In this document: piece after piece, positions 22,896 through 32,840 of the stretch | Numbering within the stretch: position 1 is the first letter of the stretch | Layout: the number at the start of each line of letters is the position of its first letter | Notes under the pieces: model-generated | What the model saw: the letters and a program-made list of their open reading frames with translations, nothing else | Databases searched by the model: none | What the model was told of the DNA's origin: nothing | Position numbers and translations under genes: made by a program | NCBI GenBank assembly: GCA_001730015.1 | Contig: MDLA01000205.1 | Coordinates: 1 to 64,000 of the forward strand | Length of the DNA stretch: 64,000 bases | Direction: 5' to 3' | DNA from: Chromatiales bacterium (ex Bugula neritina AB1) | Lineage (GTDB): Bacteria > Pseudomonadota > Gammaproteobacteria > Granulosicoccales > Granulosicoccaceae

Positions 22896-25800
22896 TTTAA
22901 GCACTATTCTGGTTATCGGGGCTGGTCCGATTGTTATCGGACAGGCCTGTGAATTTGACTATTCCGGTGCTCAGGCCTGTAAAGCGCTGCGTGAGGAAGG
23001 GTATAGGGTTGTACTGGTCAATTCCAATCCGGCCACGATCATGACCGACCCAGCAACGGCAGATGCAATCTATATCGAGCCTGTGGAATGGCGAATAGTT
23101 GAAAAAATAATAGAGCGAGAAAAACCGGATGCGATACTGCCGACCATGGGTGGGCAAACCGGGCTCAATTGTGCGCTGGATCTGTTTCATCACGGCGTGC
23201 TCGATAAATACAATGTTGAGCTGATCGGTGCAAAACCCGATGCCATCGATCTGGCAGAAGACCGCGATAAATTCCGCCATGCCATGACAGAAATAGGGCT
23301 GGCAACGCCTGCGGCACAGATTGCTCATACCATGGAAGAGGCCTATGCCGGCCTGGCTATCATCGGTTTTCCAACAATTATCCGGCCGTCATTCACTATG
23401 GGTGGGAGCGGTGGCGGTATTGCTTACAATCGTGATGAATTTACCGAAATTTGTCAGCGAGGGCTTGACCTTTCTCCCACTACCGAGATTCTGATGGAAG
23501 AATCGGTGCTGGGGTGGAAAGAGTATGAAATGGAAGTCGTGCGCGATACCGCCGACAACTGCATTATAGTCTGCTCTATAGAAAACCTTGATCCGATGGG
23601 CGTGCACACAGGTGACTCGATTACCGTTGCACCGGCGCAAACCCTGACAGACAAGGAGTACCAGGTTATGCGCAATGCTTCAATTGCGGTACTGCGAAAG
23701 ATTGGTGTTGAAACGGGTGGTTCAAATGTTCAATTCGCGGTGAATCCAAAAGACGGCAGCCTTATCGTTATAGAAATGAATCCGCGGGTTTCGCGTTCCT
23801 CGGCACTTGCCTCAAAGGCTACCGGTTTTCCGATTGCCCGGGTTGCCGCGAAGCTTGCTGTCGGCTTCACCCTGGATGAATTGCGCAATGATATCACTGG
23901 TGGTCAGACCCCCGCCTCGTTTGAGCCGGCAATCGATTATGTGGTAACCAAAATTCCGCGCTTCACCTTCGAGAAATTTCCGGCTGCTGACGGACGCCTG
24001 ACAACACAGATGAAGTCTGTGGGCGAGGTCATGGCGATCGGCCGCAATCAGCAGGAATCACTTCAAAAAGCGATGCGTGGTCTGGAGATCGGGGTGGCCG
24101 GGCTCGATGAAATATTACCACCCGGCCTGTCGCCGCAGGATCGAGAGGCCGAATTGCAGCTGCAGCTGAGTCAGCCCGGTGATAGGCGTTTGTGGTATGT
24201 GGCTGAAGCATTTCGCGACGGGCACAGTCTGGAGTCGGTGCACGCGCTAACTCGAATCGATCCCTGGTTTCTAGCGCACGTTGAAGACCTGGTAATTTGT
24301 GAGCAAGCACTCCGCGGGCGCTCGCTCGAGTCTCTCGAATTGGATGAACTGCGATCGTTAAAGCGCAAGGGGTTTTCAGATAGCCGATTAGCTTGCGTTA
24401 TGGATGTTAGCGAAGATGAAGTCAGAGCGTTGCGGCATCAGGCGGGTCTGCGCCCGGTCTATAAACGTGTGGATACCTGTGCAGCCGAGTTTGCCACGGA
24501 TACCGCTTATCTTTATTCGAGCTACGATGAAGAATGTGAAGCGCAGCCAACCGATAACCATAAATTGGTTGTTCTAGGTGGTGGGCCGAATCGCATCGGG
24601 CAAGGTATAGAGTTTGATTACTGCTGTGTTCATGCCGCACTTGCACTGCGCGAAGATGGCTATGAAAGCATAATGATCAACTGCAATCCGGAAACGGTAT
24701 CAACCGATTACGATACCTCAGATCGATTGTACTTTGAGCCACTGACCTTTGAAGACGTGTCAGAGATTCTGCATGTGGAAAACCCGCAAGGCGTGATCGT
24801 TCAGTATGGCGGGCAAACACCGTTAAAGCTTGCCGACAAACTGATGCGACATGGCGCGCCGATTATAGGCACCTCGCCCGACGCTATTGATCTTGCGGAA
24901 GATCGAGAGCGCTTCAAGCAACTGGTTAGTCGAATCGGCTTGCTGCAGCCGCCCAACCAGACTGCCAGTACCGAAGATGCCGCGCTGCGTGTTGCTGCTG
25001 AAATCGGTTACCCGCTGGTGGTACGTCCATCGTATGTGCTCGGTGGCCGGGCAATGGAAATTGTCTATAGCGACGAAGAACTACTCAGTTACATGAGTAC
25101 AGCGGTGTCGGTATCGAACGATTCACCGGTGCTGCTTGACCGGTTTCTCGATGACGCTATAGAGGTCGATATCGACGCGATCTGCGACGGTGGAACAGTA
25201 ACCATCGGCGGCATTATGGAGCATATTGAGCAGGCTGGAGTGCACTCCGGCGATTCCGGTTGCTCGCTGCCGCCATTCAGTTTGTCGCAGGCTGTGCAGG
25301 ACGCACTGGCCGCACAAATGACTCAGCTGGCATTGCAGTTGGGGGTAGTTGGTTTGTGCAATGCGCAGTTCGCCATCAAGGGCGATGATATTTATATTAT
25401 CGAAGTCAATCCGCGAGCATCCCGTACAGTCCCGTTTGTATCGAAAGCAACCGGTGTTCCCCTGGCGGCTGTAGCTGCGCGCTGTATGGCCGGAACTACA
25501 CTCGCGGAACAGGGTTTTAGTGAGCCGGTTCTTCCGCGCTACTACGCAGTTAAGGAATCGGTTTTTCCATTTAATAAATTCCCCGGGGTCGATCCGCTGC
25601 TGGGGCCTGAAATGAAGTCAACCGGCGAGGTCATGGGCAGCGGTCGGACCTTTGCCGAAGCATTTTGTAAAAGCTCTCTGGCGGCCGGTATGCCATTGCC
25701 GGAACAGGGAGTGGCTTTCCTGAGCGTACGTGATGCAGACAAGCCGCGCGCGGTCGAACTTGCCAGACAACTGCACCAGGCACGTTTCCAGCTGATGGCT

Positions 25801-26121
25801 ACGGCTGGTACGCAGCGTGCACTGTTGGCGGCTTCGTTGCCTTGCGAGGTTGTCAATAAGGTCAAGCAGGGTCGACCTCACATTGTTGATATAATAAAAA
25901 ATGATGCGTTATCATTAATAATTAATACCACTGATGGCAAAAGTGCTATTGCGGATTCATTCCTTATTCGACGCGAAGCCTTGAACCATAAAATTGCATA
26001 CGCGACAACAATCGCTGCCGGTGCAGCAATTTGTTCGGCATTGTCCGAAAATCCGATCCATACAATTTACAGTCTGCGGGAGTTACATGAGCAAGGTTCC
26101 ACTGACAGCGCACGGTGCTGA
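22879..26121 (+). CDS. carB: Carbamoyl-phosphate synthase large subunit
   Basis: Makes carbamoyl phosphate from ammonia, bicarbonate and two ATP. ATG 22879 gives 1080 residues starting MPRRSDLSTILVIGAGP, the usual CarB start; it lies inside the 3' end of carA. Two homologous ATP-grasp halves are visible: GQACEFDYSGAQ at the start and GQGIEFDYCC near 575, each with a RPSF/RPSY..GG loop and an EVNPR or EMNPR metal segment. The C-terminal MGS-like allosteric domain begins near residue 945 (VAFLSVRDADKPRAVELA). The end overlaps greA by 35 bases. Confidence 0.97.
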   Translation: MPRRSDLSTILVIGAGPIVIGQACEFDYSGAQACKALREEGYRVVLVNSNPATIMTDPATADAIYIEPVEWRIVEKIIEREKPDAILPTMGGQTGLNCALDLFHHGVLDKYNVELIGAKPDAIDLAEDRDKFRHAMTEIGLATPAAQIAHTMEEAYAGLAIIGFPTIIRPSFTMGGSGGGIAYNRDEFTEICQRGLDLSPTTEILMEESVLGWKEYEMEVVRDTADNCIIVCSIENLDPMGVHTGDSITVAPAQTLTDKEYQVMRNASIAVLRKIGVETGGSNVQFAVNPKDGSLIVIEMNPRVSRSSALASKATGFPIARVAAKLAVGFTLDELRNDITGGQTPASFEPAIDYVVTKIPRFTFEKFPAADGRLTTQMKSVGEVMAIGRNQQESLQKAMRGLEIGVAGLDEILPPGLSPQDREAELQLQLSQPGDRRLWYVAEAFRDGHSLESVHALTRIDPWFLAHVEDLVICEQALRGRSLESLELDELRSLKRKGFSDSRLACVMDVSEDEVRALRHQAGLRPVYKRVDTCAAEFATDTAYLYSSYDEECEAQPTDNHKLVVLGGGPNRIGQGIEFDYCCVHAALALREDGYESIMINCNPETVSTDYDTSDRLYFEPLTFEDVSEILHVENPQGVIVQYGGQTPLKLADKLMRHGAPIIGTSPDAIDLAEDRERFKQLVSRIGLLQPPNQTASTEDAALRVAAEIGYPLVVRPSYVLGGRAMEIVYSDEELLSYMSTAVSVSNDSPVLLDRFLDDAIEVDIDAICDGGTVTIGGIMEHIEQAGVHSGDSGCSLPPFSLSQAVQDALAAQMTQLALQLGVVGLCNAQFAIKGDDIYIIEVNPRASRTVPFVSKATGVPLAAVAARCMAGTTLAEQGFSEPVLPRYYAVKESVFPFNKFPGVDPLLGPEMKSTGEVMGSGRTFAEAFCKSSLAAGMPLPEQGVAFLSVRDADKPRAVELARQLHQARFQLMATAGTQRALLAASLPCEVVNKVKQGRPHIVDIIKNDALSLIINTTDGKSAIADSFLIRREALNHKIAYATTIAAGAAICSALSENPIHTIYSLRELHEQGSTDSARC

Positions 26122-26563
26122 ACAGTTGAGGTCGGAGCTAACTGATCTTAAATCTGTACAGCGGCCGCGGGTGATTCAGGCTATTGCCGATGCGCGTGAA
26201 CATGGCGATCTAAAAGAAAACGCGGAGTATCACGCAGCGCGGGAGCAGCAGAGCTTTATTGAAGGGCGTATCAAAGACATTGAAGGCAAGTTGTCGCACG
26301 CGCAGGTTATAGACGTAACCGAAATGAAGGCAGACGGAAAAGTAATTTTCGGTACCACTGTCGAACTTCTTGATCTCGATACCGACAAAACAGTCACCTA
26401 CCGGATTGTCGGTGATGATGAAGCAGATATAAAGCAAGGCCTGATCAGTTACAGTTCGCCGCTGGCGCGTGCGGTAATCGGTAAGCGCGAGGGAGACGAG
26501 GTAACTTTCGAAGCGCCGGGGGGCGTACGAGAGTATGAGATCGAGAAGGTTAGCTATATCTGA
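26087..26563 (+). CDS. greA: Transcript cleavage factor GreA
   Basis: Rescues backtracked RNA polymerase by stimulating transcript cleavage. The product is 158 residues from ATG 26087, with GGGAG five bases upstream and the usual MSKVPLTAHGAEQL start; the longer frame to 25994 only runs through carB. The N-terminal coiled coil carries the acidic tip at DAREHGDLKENAEYHAA (residues of about 40-56), and the C-terminal FKBP-like domain ends EYEIEKVSYI. The carA-carB-greA order is common in gammaproteobacteria. The 115 bases after it, between convergent genes, hold a GTCAGC/GCTGAC hairpin (26626-26648) without a T-run. Confidence 0.96.
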   Translation: MSKVPLTAHGAEQLRSELTDLKSVQRPRVIQAIADAREHGDLKENAEYHAAREQQSFIEGRIKDIEGKLSHAQVIDVTEMKADGKVIFGTTVELLDLDTDKTVTYRIVGDDEADIKQGLISYSSPLARAVIGKREGDEVTFEAPGGVREYEIEKVSYI

Positions 26564-26678
26564 TCAGGTAAGCCCGGCCGATTGCGTAAGCCCGGTCCTT
26601 TTTGTCAGGCTGGCAGAGAGCCCGGGTCAGCCATTCGGGTTAGCTGACTGGTGCTCGCATTTGATATAATGCCGGCAA

Positions 26679-26975
26679 CTACTTTGGGAAAACGATTACC
26701 GGCTTTTCATGATTTCTTCTGAACAGTACGGCTATTTGCCCGATTTGCTGGATAATATTGGCGTTACTGTTTTCAGCGATTTGCCTGATTGCTGCCTGGC
26801 GTTCATCCCGATCACCAATACCAACTTTGATCTTGATTAATTCGTGGTGTGCCAGTGCAATCTCAAGTTCAGACATCAGGGCCTCGGTGACCCCTTTTTG
26901 TCCGATTCGAACAACAGGGTCAAGGGCGTGACAACGGGTTTTCAAAAAGCGAAGCTGGATTTTGTTGGGAGTCAT
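26679..26975 (-). CDS. yhbY: YhbY/CRS1 RNA-binding protein
   Basis: A 98-residue single CRM-domain protein that associates with the large ribosomal subunit precursor. The family core is clear: LKTRCHALDPVVRIGQKG and then the GxxG RNA loop, HHELIKIKVG and AVLFRR near the end. ATG 26975 gives the usual start (MTPNKIQLRFLK); an upstream in-frame ATG at 26996 would add seven residues. Neither has a good ribosome site. It is divergent from rlmE with only about 60 bases between starts, the normal arrangement. Confidence 0.93.
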   Translation of the reverse strand: MTPNKIQLRFLKTRCHALDPVVRIGQKGVTEALMSELEIALAHHELIKIKVGIGDRDERQAAIRQIAENSNANIIQQIGQIAVLFRRNHEKPVIVFPK

Positions 26976-27032
26976 TATGTCTAGGATGGCGAGCATCAGT
27001 GGGAATCAGCAATTCTACACGGGTTCGTTACG

Positions 27033-27662
27033 ATGAGTCGTGGTAAAAGTCGTAGCAAAAGTAGTCAGCGCTGGCTGAATGAGCATCATTCCGACGATTA
27101 TGTGCGTAAATCGAAGGAACAATCGTGGCGCTCACGTGCTGTTTTCAAGCTGTTGGAAATTGATGAGCGGGATCGCCTGATAAAGCCGGATATGTGTGTG
27201 GTAGAGCTTGGCGCCGCCCCGGGTGGATGGACACAGTATGTCGCCAGAAAATTGTCACCAAACGGCTATTTACTGGCGGTGGACATACTGGCTATGGATG
27301 CGGTCGAGGATGCGTGCATATTGCAGGCAGACTTTACAGAGGATCACGCACTCGAGCAGATTCGGGAAATGCTGGATGGGCGTGCGGCAGATCTTGTTTT
27401 GTCTGATATGGCCCCCAACTTCACTGGACAATCGGCCGTTGATCAACCACGCTCTATCTATCTGGCGGAATTGGCACTGGATATGTGTGAAGAGTTTCTG
27501 GCACCGGGCGGCAATCTGCTGATAAAGGCGTTTCAGGGGGCCGGGATAGAGGAGTTGACAAAAAATATCCGGGGTAAGTTTGCCAGCTGCAAGTCACGAA
27601 AGCCGTCTGCATCGCGACCAAGAAGTCGGGAAATCTACCTCCTCGCAGTTAATAAACGGTAG
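27033..27662 (+). CDS. rlmE: 23S rRNA 2'-O-ribose methyltransferase RlmE (FtsJ/RrmJ)
   Basis: Methylates U2552 of 23S rRNA during 50S assembly. It has 209 residues, as usual. The SAM motif is VVELGAAPGGWTQYV (about residues 56-70), and the catalytic K-D-K-E set is in place: K near 36 (WRSRAVFKLLEID), D in VLSDMAPNFTG, K in LLIKAFQG and E in SREIYLLA. The N-terminus is basic (SRGKSRSKSSQRW), typical of the family. It precedes ftsH by 142 bases. Confidence 0.96.
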   Translation: MSRGKSRSKSSQRWLNEHHSDDYVRKSKEQSWRSRAVFKLLEIDERDRLIKPDMCVVELGAAPGGWTQYVARKLSPNGYLLAVDILAMDAVEDACILQADFTEDHALEQIREMLDGRAADLVLSDMAPNFTGQSAVDQPRSIYLAELALDMCEEFLAPGGNLLIKAFQGAGIEELTKNIRGKFASCKSRKPSASRPRSREIYLLAVNKR

Positions 27663-27804
27663 AGGTAGGCGGGTAAAGCGTGTAGAGCGCAATACTAAAT
27701 AAAGGCCTGGCGCAGTATCGCAAGTTGGTAGTGTAAGCTAGAGTAGAGTCAACAAGTTGCGTCTGGCGGCGCAGCGAACAAATACAACACGAGGCGAATT
27801 CAGT

Positions 27805-29754
27805 TTGAACGACCTGTTAAAGAACGTACTCTTATGGGTGGTGATTGCCGTCATACTGGTGGCGGTATTCAATAATCTGGGCGGCCCGACGCAGGTCGGA
27901 GCACAGATGAGCTACTCTGATTTCATCAATCACGTGAAATCGGGTCAGGTAGAATCGGCGACAATTTCCGGTCGTGAAATACAGGGGAGATTGAACGCTT
28001 CCAACCAGCTGTTCAATACCTATAGCCCTGAAACGGATAATCGATCTCTGGTCGGTGAGTTGCTTGATGCCGGCGTGGAAATCAAGGCTGAACCTCCCGA
28101 AAACCCTAATTTCTTCCTGCAACTGCTGCTTAATACATTTCCATTCCTGTTGTTTATAGGTATATGGATTTATTTCATGCGTCAGATGCAGGGAGGCGGT
28201 GGTGGTCGGGGCGCTATGTCGTTCGGCAAGAGCAAGGCAAAATTGTTGGGCGAAGATCAGGTCAAGGTAACCTTTGCTGACGTCGCCGGTGTCGAAGAAG
28301 CAAAAGATGAGGTATCTGAGCTCGTCGAGTTTCTGCGTGATCCGGGCAAATTCCAAAAGCTAGGTGGCAAAATCCCGCGTGGCGTCTTACTGGTGGGATC
28401 ACCCGGTACTGGTAAAACGTTGCTGGCCAAAGCCATTGCTGGTGAAGCCAAGGTCCCGTTTTTCACTATTTCAGGCTCCGATTTTGTCGAAATGTTTGTC
28501 GGTGTCGGGGCCTCCCGCGTACGAGATATGTTTGAGCAGGCAAAAAAACACGCGCCCTGCATTATCTTCATCGATGAGATCGATGCCGTAGGTCGACATC
28601 GAGGGGCAGGCCTTGGCGGCGGACACGACGAAAGAGAGCAGACCCTCAACCAGCTGCTGGTTGAAATGGATGGTTTTGAGGGTAATGAAGGAATCATTGT
28701 CATTGCGGCAACCAACCGCCCTGATGTACTTGATCCGGCTCTGTTGCGACCCGGCCGCTTTGATCGGCAGGTTGTGGTGCCGCTGCCTGATGTCCGTGGA
28801 CGTGAGCAGATTTTACGCGTGCACATGAATAAGGTCCCGCTGGCAGATGATGTTAAGCCTGATCTGATAGCTCGCGGTACCCCCGGTTTCTCCGGAGCAG
28901 ACCTCGCAAATCTGGTTAATGAGGCAGCTTTGTTTGCAGCTCGCTCGAATAAAAAGCTCGTGGAAATGGCCGAGTTTGAGCAGGCCAAAGACAAAATCAT
29001 GATGGGTGCTGAGCGCAAATCAATGGTGATGAGCGAAGACGAAAAATTGCTCACGGCATATCACGAAGCCGGGCATGCCATTGTCGGGCGGTTGGTCCCT
29101 GACCACGATCCGGTATATAAGGTAACTATAATTCCACGTGGTCGTGCGCTCGGTGTCACCATGTTTCTGCCGGAACAGGACCGCTACAGTTTAAGTAAAC
29201 TGGGACTGGAGAGCCAGATATCATCACTCTATGGCGGACGTGTTGCGGAAGAGATTATATTCGGTGAAGACAAAGTAACTACGGGGGCCTCAAGTGATAT
29301 AGAACGTGCTACCGAGCTGGCGCGTAATATGGTCACGAAATGGGGCCTGTCTGAACTCCTCGGCCCGCTGGCCTACAGTGAAGAGGAGGGAGAGGTTTTT
29401 CTCGGACGAAGCACATCGCAGCCAAAACAGATATCGGGATCAACCAAGGAAACAATAGATTCTGAAGTCAGGGCAATCATAGACCGCAACTATGATCGTG
29501 CGGAAAATATTTTGCAGGAGCATTTGTCGAAGCTGCACATGATGGCCGATGCATTGATGAAATATGAAACCATCGACGTAGCACAGATTGATTCGATAAT
29601 GGAGGGACGCGAGCCTGATCCGCCTTCAGGGTGGACTGACAGCGGCGGTGGTGACGGTGACAAGCCAGCCGGTGGTGCCCCGGTAACTGATAAAACCGAC
29701 GCGTCAGCGGATGATGATACGCCCCCGGTTGCTGATCCGGATCCTGCAGCCTGA
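27805..29754 (+). CDS. ftsH: ATP-dependent membrane metalloprotease FtsH
   Basis: Membrane-anchored AAA+ zinc protease that degrades unstable membrane and regulatory proteins. I chose TTG 27805: it has GAGG ten bases upstream and gives the family start (NDLLKNVLLWVVIAVILVAVF, in two parts); a TTG at 27757 would add 16 atypical residues. The product is 649 residues. TM1 is at 5-22, the periplasmic loop runs to about 100 and TM2 follows; Walker A is GSPGTGKTLLAKA, Walker B IIFIDEIDAVG, the SRH ATNRPDVLDPALLRPGRFD, and the zinc site HEAGH with the third ligand Asp in GASSDIERAT. The tail is Gly/Asp/Pro-rich. No folP follows, unlike many relatives. Confidence 0.97.
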   Translation: MNDLLKNVLLWVVIAVILVAVFNNLGGPTQVGAQMSYSDFINHVKSGQVESATISGREIQGRLNASNQLFNTYSPETDNRSLVGELLDAGVEIKAEPPENPNFFLQLLLNTFPFLLFIGIWIYFMRQMQGGGGGRGAMSFGKSKAKLLGEDQVKVTFADVAGVEEAKDEVSELVEFLRDPGKFQKLGGKIPRGVLLVGSPGTGKTLLAKAIAGEAKVPFFTISGSDFVEMFVGVGASRVRDMFEQAKKHAPCIIFIDEIDAVGRHRGAGLGGGHDEREQTLNQLLVEMDGFEGNEGIIVIAATNRPDVLDPALLRPGRFDRQVVVPLPDVRGREQILRVHMNKVPLADDVKPDLIARGTPGFSGADLANLVNEAALFAARSNKKLVEMAEFEQAKDKIMMGAERKSMVMSEDEKLLTAYHEAGHAIVGRLVPDHDPVYKVTIIPRGRALGVTMFLPEQDRYSLSKLGLESQISSLYGGRVAEEIIFGEDKVTTGASSDIERATELARNMVTKWGLSELLGPLAYSEEEGEVFLGRSTSQPKQISGSTKETIDSEVRAIIDRNYDRAENILQEHLSKLHMMADALMKYETIDVAQIDSIMEGREPDPPSGWTDSGGGDGDKPAGGAPVTDKTDASADDDTPPVADPDPAA

Positions 29755-29955
29755 TATCGATCAGCTTTACGGATTAACCGTCAGGCCCGGGAGAGGATGC
29801 CACCGTACAGCAAGCACTTGTACAGCGGTAAGGGTTGTGGTTTTGTGACTGCACCCGGAACAGGAGTAGCACAGAACTTGCGTACTGCCAGTCTCTTCGC
29901 CGCCCACTCTGGTGCGGCAAGTCGATAGTTTTTGTATTTTTGTGGTTGGAGACCT

Positions 29956-31293
29956 ATGGCGAGAAAGTATTTTGGTACCGATGGTATGCGAGGGCGGGTA
30001 GGCGCTGAGCCTATGACTGCTGCAACCGTTATGAAGCTGGGCTGGGCAGCGGGTAAAGTGCTGGCCGGCCAAGGTAATCGCGATGTCATCATCGGTAAAG
30101 ACACTCGTGTGTCCGGCTACCTGTTTGAGTCAGCTCTGGAGGCGGGCCTGTCATCAGCCGGTATCAATGTCCGCTTGCTCGGTCCCATGCCAACCCCAGC
30201 GGTTGCGTATTTAACCCGTACCTTCAGAGCGGCTGCCGGTATTGTGATCAGCGCGTCGCACAATCCCTATTACGACAACGGCGTTAAGTTTTTCTCGGCA
30301 GATGGTACCAAGTTACCAGACGAAACCGAAGCGGCCATCGAAGCGATGATGGACGAGGAAATGGAAACCGTTGACTCGGCGGATCTCGGCCGGGCAACAC
30401 GAATTGATGATGCCCCCGGTCGCTATATCGAATTTTGTAAAAGTACTTTCCCGACCGGTCTGCGGCTCGACAAAATGAAGATCGTTGTCGATTCCGCTAA
30501 CGGCGCTGCCTACCATATTGCCAAAGGCGTATTTGAAGAGCTTGGTGCCGAGGTTGTTGCTATTGGAGCCGATCCGGATGGTCTGAATATCAACCGCGAT
30601 TGTGGCGCTACCTCACCGGATTTGCTGCGTGCCCATGTACTGATGGAGCGTGCAGATGTCGGGGTTGCGCTCGATGGTGACGCTGATCGCCTGATTATGG
30701 TGGATCACCGGGGTGAAATTGTCGACGGTGATGAACTGTTATACGTTCTGGTTAAATCCCGTCTTGATGCCAGTGAACACGTACCCGGCGTGGCCGGCAC
30801 GCTCATGAGTAATCTCGGGCTTGAGCATGGTTTACGGGAGCTCGGAGTCGAGTTTGTCCGTGCCAAAGTAGGTGATCGCTATGTGCTGGAAGAGCTGCGT
30901 AAACGCGATTGGAAAATGGGCGGTGAATCATCCGGTCATATTATATGCCTCGATTGCACCACCACGGGCGATGGTCTGGTGGCGGCGCTGCAGGTGCTTG
31001 CCTATATTCAGGAATCAGGCGAATCACTGGCTAATCTGCGCGCCGGAATGACACGCTATCCGCAGGTTTTGGTTAATGTACCGCTGAGCCAGAGGGAAGC
31101 GCTGAACGATAACCCGGAAGTTCAAAAAGTAGTTGCAGAAGCAGAATTAGAGCTTGGTGATGCCGGGCGCGTATTGCTGCGACCCTCAGGCACAGAGCCT
31201 GTTGTGCGGGTAATGGTTGAGGGGCGCGTTGCCAACGATGTAGAAAAAATCTGCCATCGTGTTGCCGAAGCAGTGGGTCGTGTGCTTGGGTAG
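29956..31293 (+). CDS. glmM: Phosphoglucosamine mutase GlmM
   Basis: Converts glucosamine-6-P to glucosamine-1-P for peptidoglycan and LPS. ATG 29956 follows GGAG and gives 445 residues, identical in length to E. coli GlmM. The catalytic phosphoserine is Ser101 in ISASHNPYYDNG; the Mg site is LDGDADR; the sugar loop is GGESSGHI; the phosphate loop near the C-terminus is RPSGTEPVVRVM. It lies 201 bases after ftsH. The gap shows no gene, in particular no folP. Confidence 0.97.
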   Translation: MARKYFGTDGMRGRVGAEPMTAATVMKLGWAAGKVLAGQGNRDVIIGKDTRVSGYLFESALEAGLSSAGINVRLLGPMPTPAVAYLTRTFRAAAGIVISASHNPYYDNGVKFFSADGTKLPDETEAAIEAMMDEEMETVDSADLGRATRIDDAPGRYIEFCKSTFPTGLRLDKMKIVVDSANGAAYHIAKGVFEELGAEVVAIGADPDGLNINRDCGATSPDLLRAHVLMERADVGVALDGDADRLIMVDHRGEIVDGDELLYVLVKSRLDASEHVPGVAGTLMSNLGLEHGLRELGVEFVRAKVGDRYVLEELRKRDWKMGGESSGHIICLDCTTTGDGLVAALQVLAYIQESGESLANLRAGMTRYPQVLVNVPLSQREALNDNPEVQKVVAEAELELGDAGRVLLRPSGTEPVVRVMVEGRVANDVEKICHRVAEAVGRVLG

Positions 31294-31465
31294 GTGGTTG
31301 TCTGCCAGCGAAACGACGCCGTGACAATAGCGACTCCCTGGTCAGTGGCTCAGGGGCGCGGAATCAGTTTTCGGAATTGCGGCAGCGGAATGCTCCACTG
31401 TCGCAAATTCTGCAGCAGCAACTAAACTACCATTGTAAGTCAGACCACTGATTGCAATTTGGTGG

Positions 31466-31490
31466 CGCGCAAGGTACGCTTGCGCGTTTT
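31466..31490 (+). terminator. Probable terminator between glmM and tpiA
   Basis: CGCGCAAG (31466-31473) and CTTGCGCG (31479-31486) form a perfect 8-bp G/C-rich stem with a 5-base loop, followed directly by TTTT. It lies in the 258-base gap after glmM, with no other structure seen there. Confidence 0.5.
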
Positions 31491-31551
31491 CGGACGTCCT
31501 TTTTGAGGGCGTTGCAATAAACCGTCACATTCGTGATAGAGAATATTCCTC

Positions 31552-32301
31552 ATGCGTTTGCCCATCGTCGCTGGCAACTGGAAACTGAATGGTTCCAGAT
31601 CCAGTGCCACTACTCTTGCCCGTGAAATCGCCGCAAGCCCGGTAGCCGGGGTTGAGGTTGTGATCTGTCCGGTTGCAGTGCATCTCGATGCAGTTTCCAC
31701 AGACATCAAAGACACTGCTGTGAAACTCGGCGCACAGAATGCAGCCGCTCAGGAGAGTGGTGCGTTTACCGGTGAAATATCGGCGCAGATGCTTTCAGAG
31801 TATGGCTGCGAATATGTGATAATTGGTCACTCCGAGCGTCGGAGTTTGTTCGGTGAAAACGAAGAAGCCTGTGCGAATCGTTTTTCAGCAGTACTTGCTG
31901 CCGGTTTGACACCAATCTTTTGCGTAGGCGAAAGCCTTGAGGATCGTGAGTCAGGCAATACAATGAAAGTGGTAGAAAAGCAGCTGCAGGCTGTTTTCTC
32001 TGTCGCTGGCGCATCGGTGTTTGAGCGGGCTGTGATTGCCTATGAGCCGGTCTGGGCTATCGGCACAGGCAAAACGGCTACGCCGGAGCAAGCGCAGGAA
32101 GTGCATCAGTTTATTCGTGGCCTTGTCGCCTCCCGGGATGAAAACAGTGCACAGGCGGTTCGTATTTTATATGGCGGTAGTGTCAACCCGGGTAATGCGT
32201 CCGAGTTGTTTGCCAAAGACGATATCGACGGTGGTCTAATTGGTGGTGCGGCATTGAAAAGCGCAGACTTTCTCAGCGTATGTAATGCAGCAAGGTTATA
32301 A
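31552..32301 (+). CDS. tpiA: Triose-phosphate isomerase
   Basis: Interconverts dihydroxyacetone phosphate and glyceraldehyde-3-phosphate. It has 249 residues with all catalytic parts: GNWKLNG (Lys11), IIGHSERR (electrophilic His94 or nearby), AYEPVWAIGTGKTA (catalytic Glu and flexible loop 6) and YGGSVNPGN with GGLIGGAALKS for the phosphate. ATG 31552 is the normal start. tpiA-secG-tRNA-Leu is a standard gammaproteobacterial order. Confidence 0.97.
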   Translation: MRLPIVAGNWKLNGSRSSATTLAREIAASPVAGVEVVICPVAVHLDAVSTDIKDTAVKLGAQNAAAQESGAFTGEISAQMLSEYGCEYVIIGHSERRSLFGENEEACANRFSAVLAAGLTPIFCVGESLEDRESGNTMKVVEKQLQAVFSVAGASVFERAVIAYEPVWAIGTGKTATPEQAQEVHQFIRGLVASRDENSAQAVRILYGGSVNPGNASELFAKDDIDGGLIGGAALKSADFLSVCNAARL

Positions 32302-32331
32302 CAACATTTTATATTACGGAACAAATTCTTG

Positions 32332-32733
32332 ATGGAGACTATTTCTCTCGTAGTACATGTATTTTTAGCGCTCGGTGTTATTGGCCTGGTACTGATCCAG
32401 CACGGGAAAGGTGCAGATGCAGGCGCTGCTTTTGGCAGTGGTGCTTCGTCCACCGTATTTGGCTCTCGTGGCTCGGGTTCATTCCTGACACGCATGACAA
32501 CGTTGTTTGCGCTGGCATTTTTCTGTACCAGTATGGTGCTTTTTTTCCTTGCATCCCAACGCAACGCGACTATTGGTAGTGTTGTAGACGGTGTAGATGT
32601 ACCTGTTGTGGATACGCCGGTCGTGCCTCAGTCCGACGTCCCTGCAGCTGCGGATGTACCGTCAGTTTCAGAAGGCGGTGCGTCGCAGGAAGGAACCTCG
32701 GGTGAATCGGATGTGCCAGCCGTTAAAGAGTAA
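32332..32733 (+). CDS. secG: Protein translocase subunit SecG
   Basis: Small membrane subunit of the SecYEG channel. From ATG 32332 it has 133 residues: TM1 (VVHVFLALGVIGLVLIQ), the conserved cytoplasmic loop HGKGADAGAAFGSGASSTVFG, TM2 (TTLFALAFFCTSMVLFFLA), and an extended acidic Ser/Asp/Val-rich tail of about 55 residues. The tail length varies between species. A TTG directly before the ATG is also in frame, but the ATG is the better start. Confidence 0.95.
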   Translation: METISLVVHVFLALGVIGLVLIQHGKGADAGAAFGSGASSTVFGSRGSGSFLTRMTTLFALAFFCTSMVLFFLASQRNATIGSVVDGVDVPVVDTPVVPQSDVPAAADVPSVSEGGASQEGTSGESDVPAVKE

Positions 32734-32840
32734 ATGTTGCTCGTCACAGACGGGCATCATCAAACTCTGTTACTGAAATAAAAACGTATATTACTGGCGA
32801 GACTGGTTTAAAATACGCGGGTTGTTAGTGGTAACTGAAA

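Noticed and set aside
28257..29054. Leftward 265-codon frame opposite ftsH
   Set aside because: It mirrors conserved FtsH codons and has no recognisable domain.
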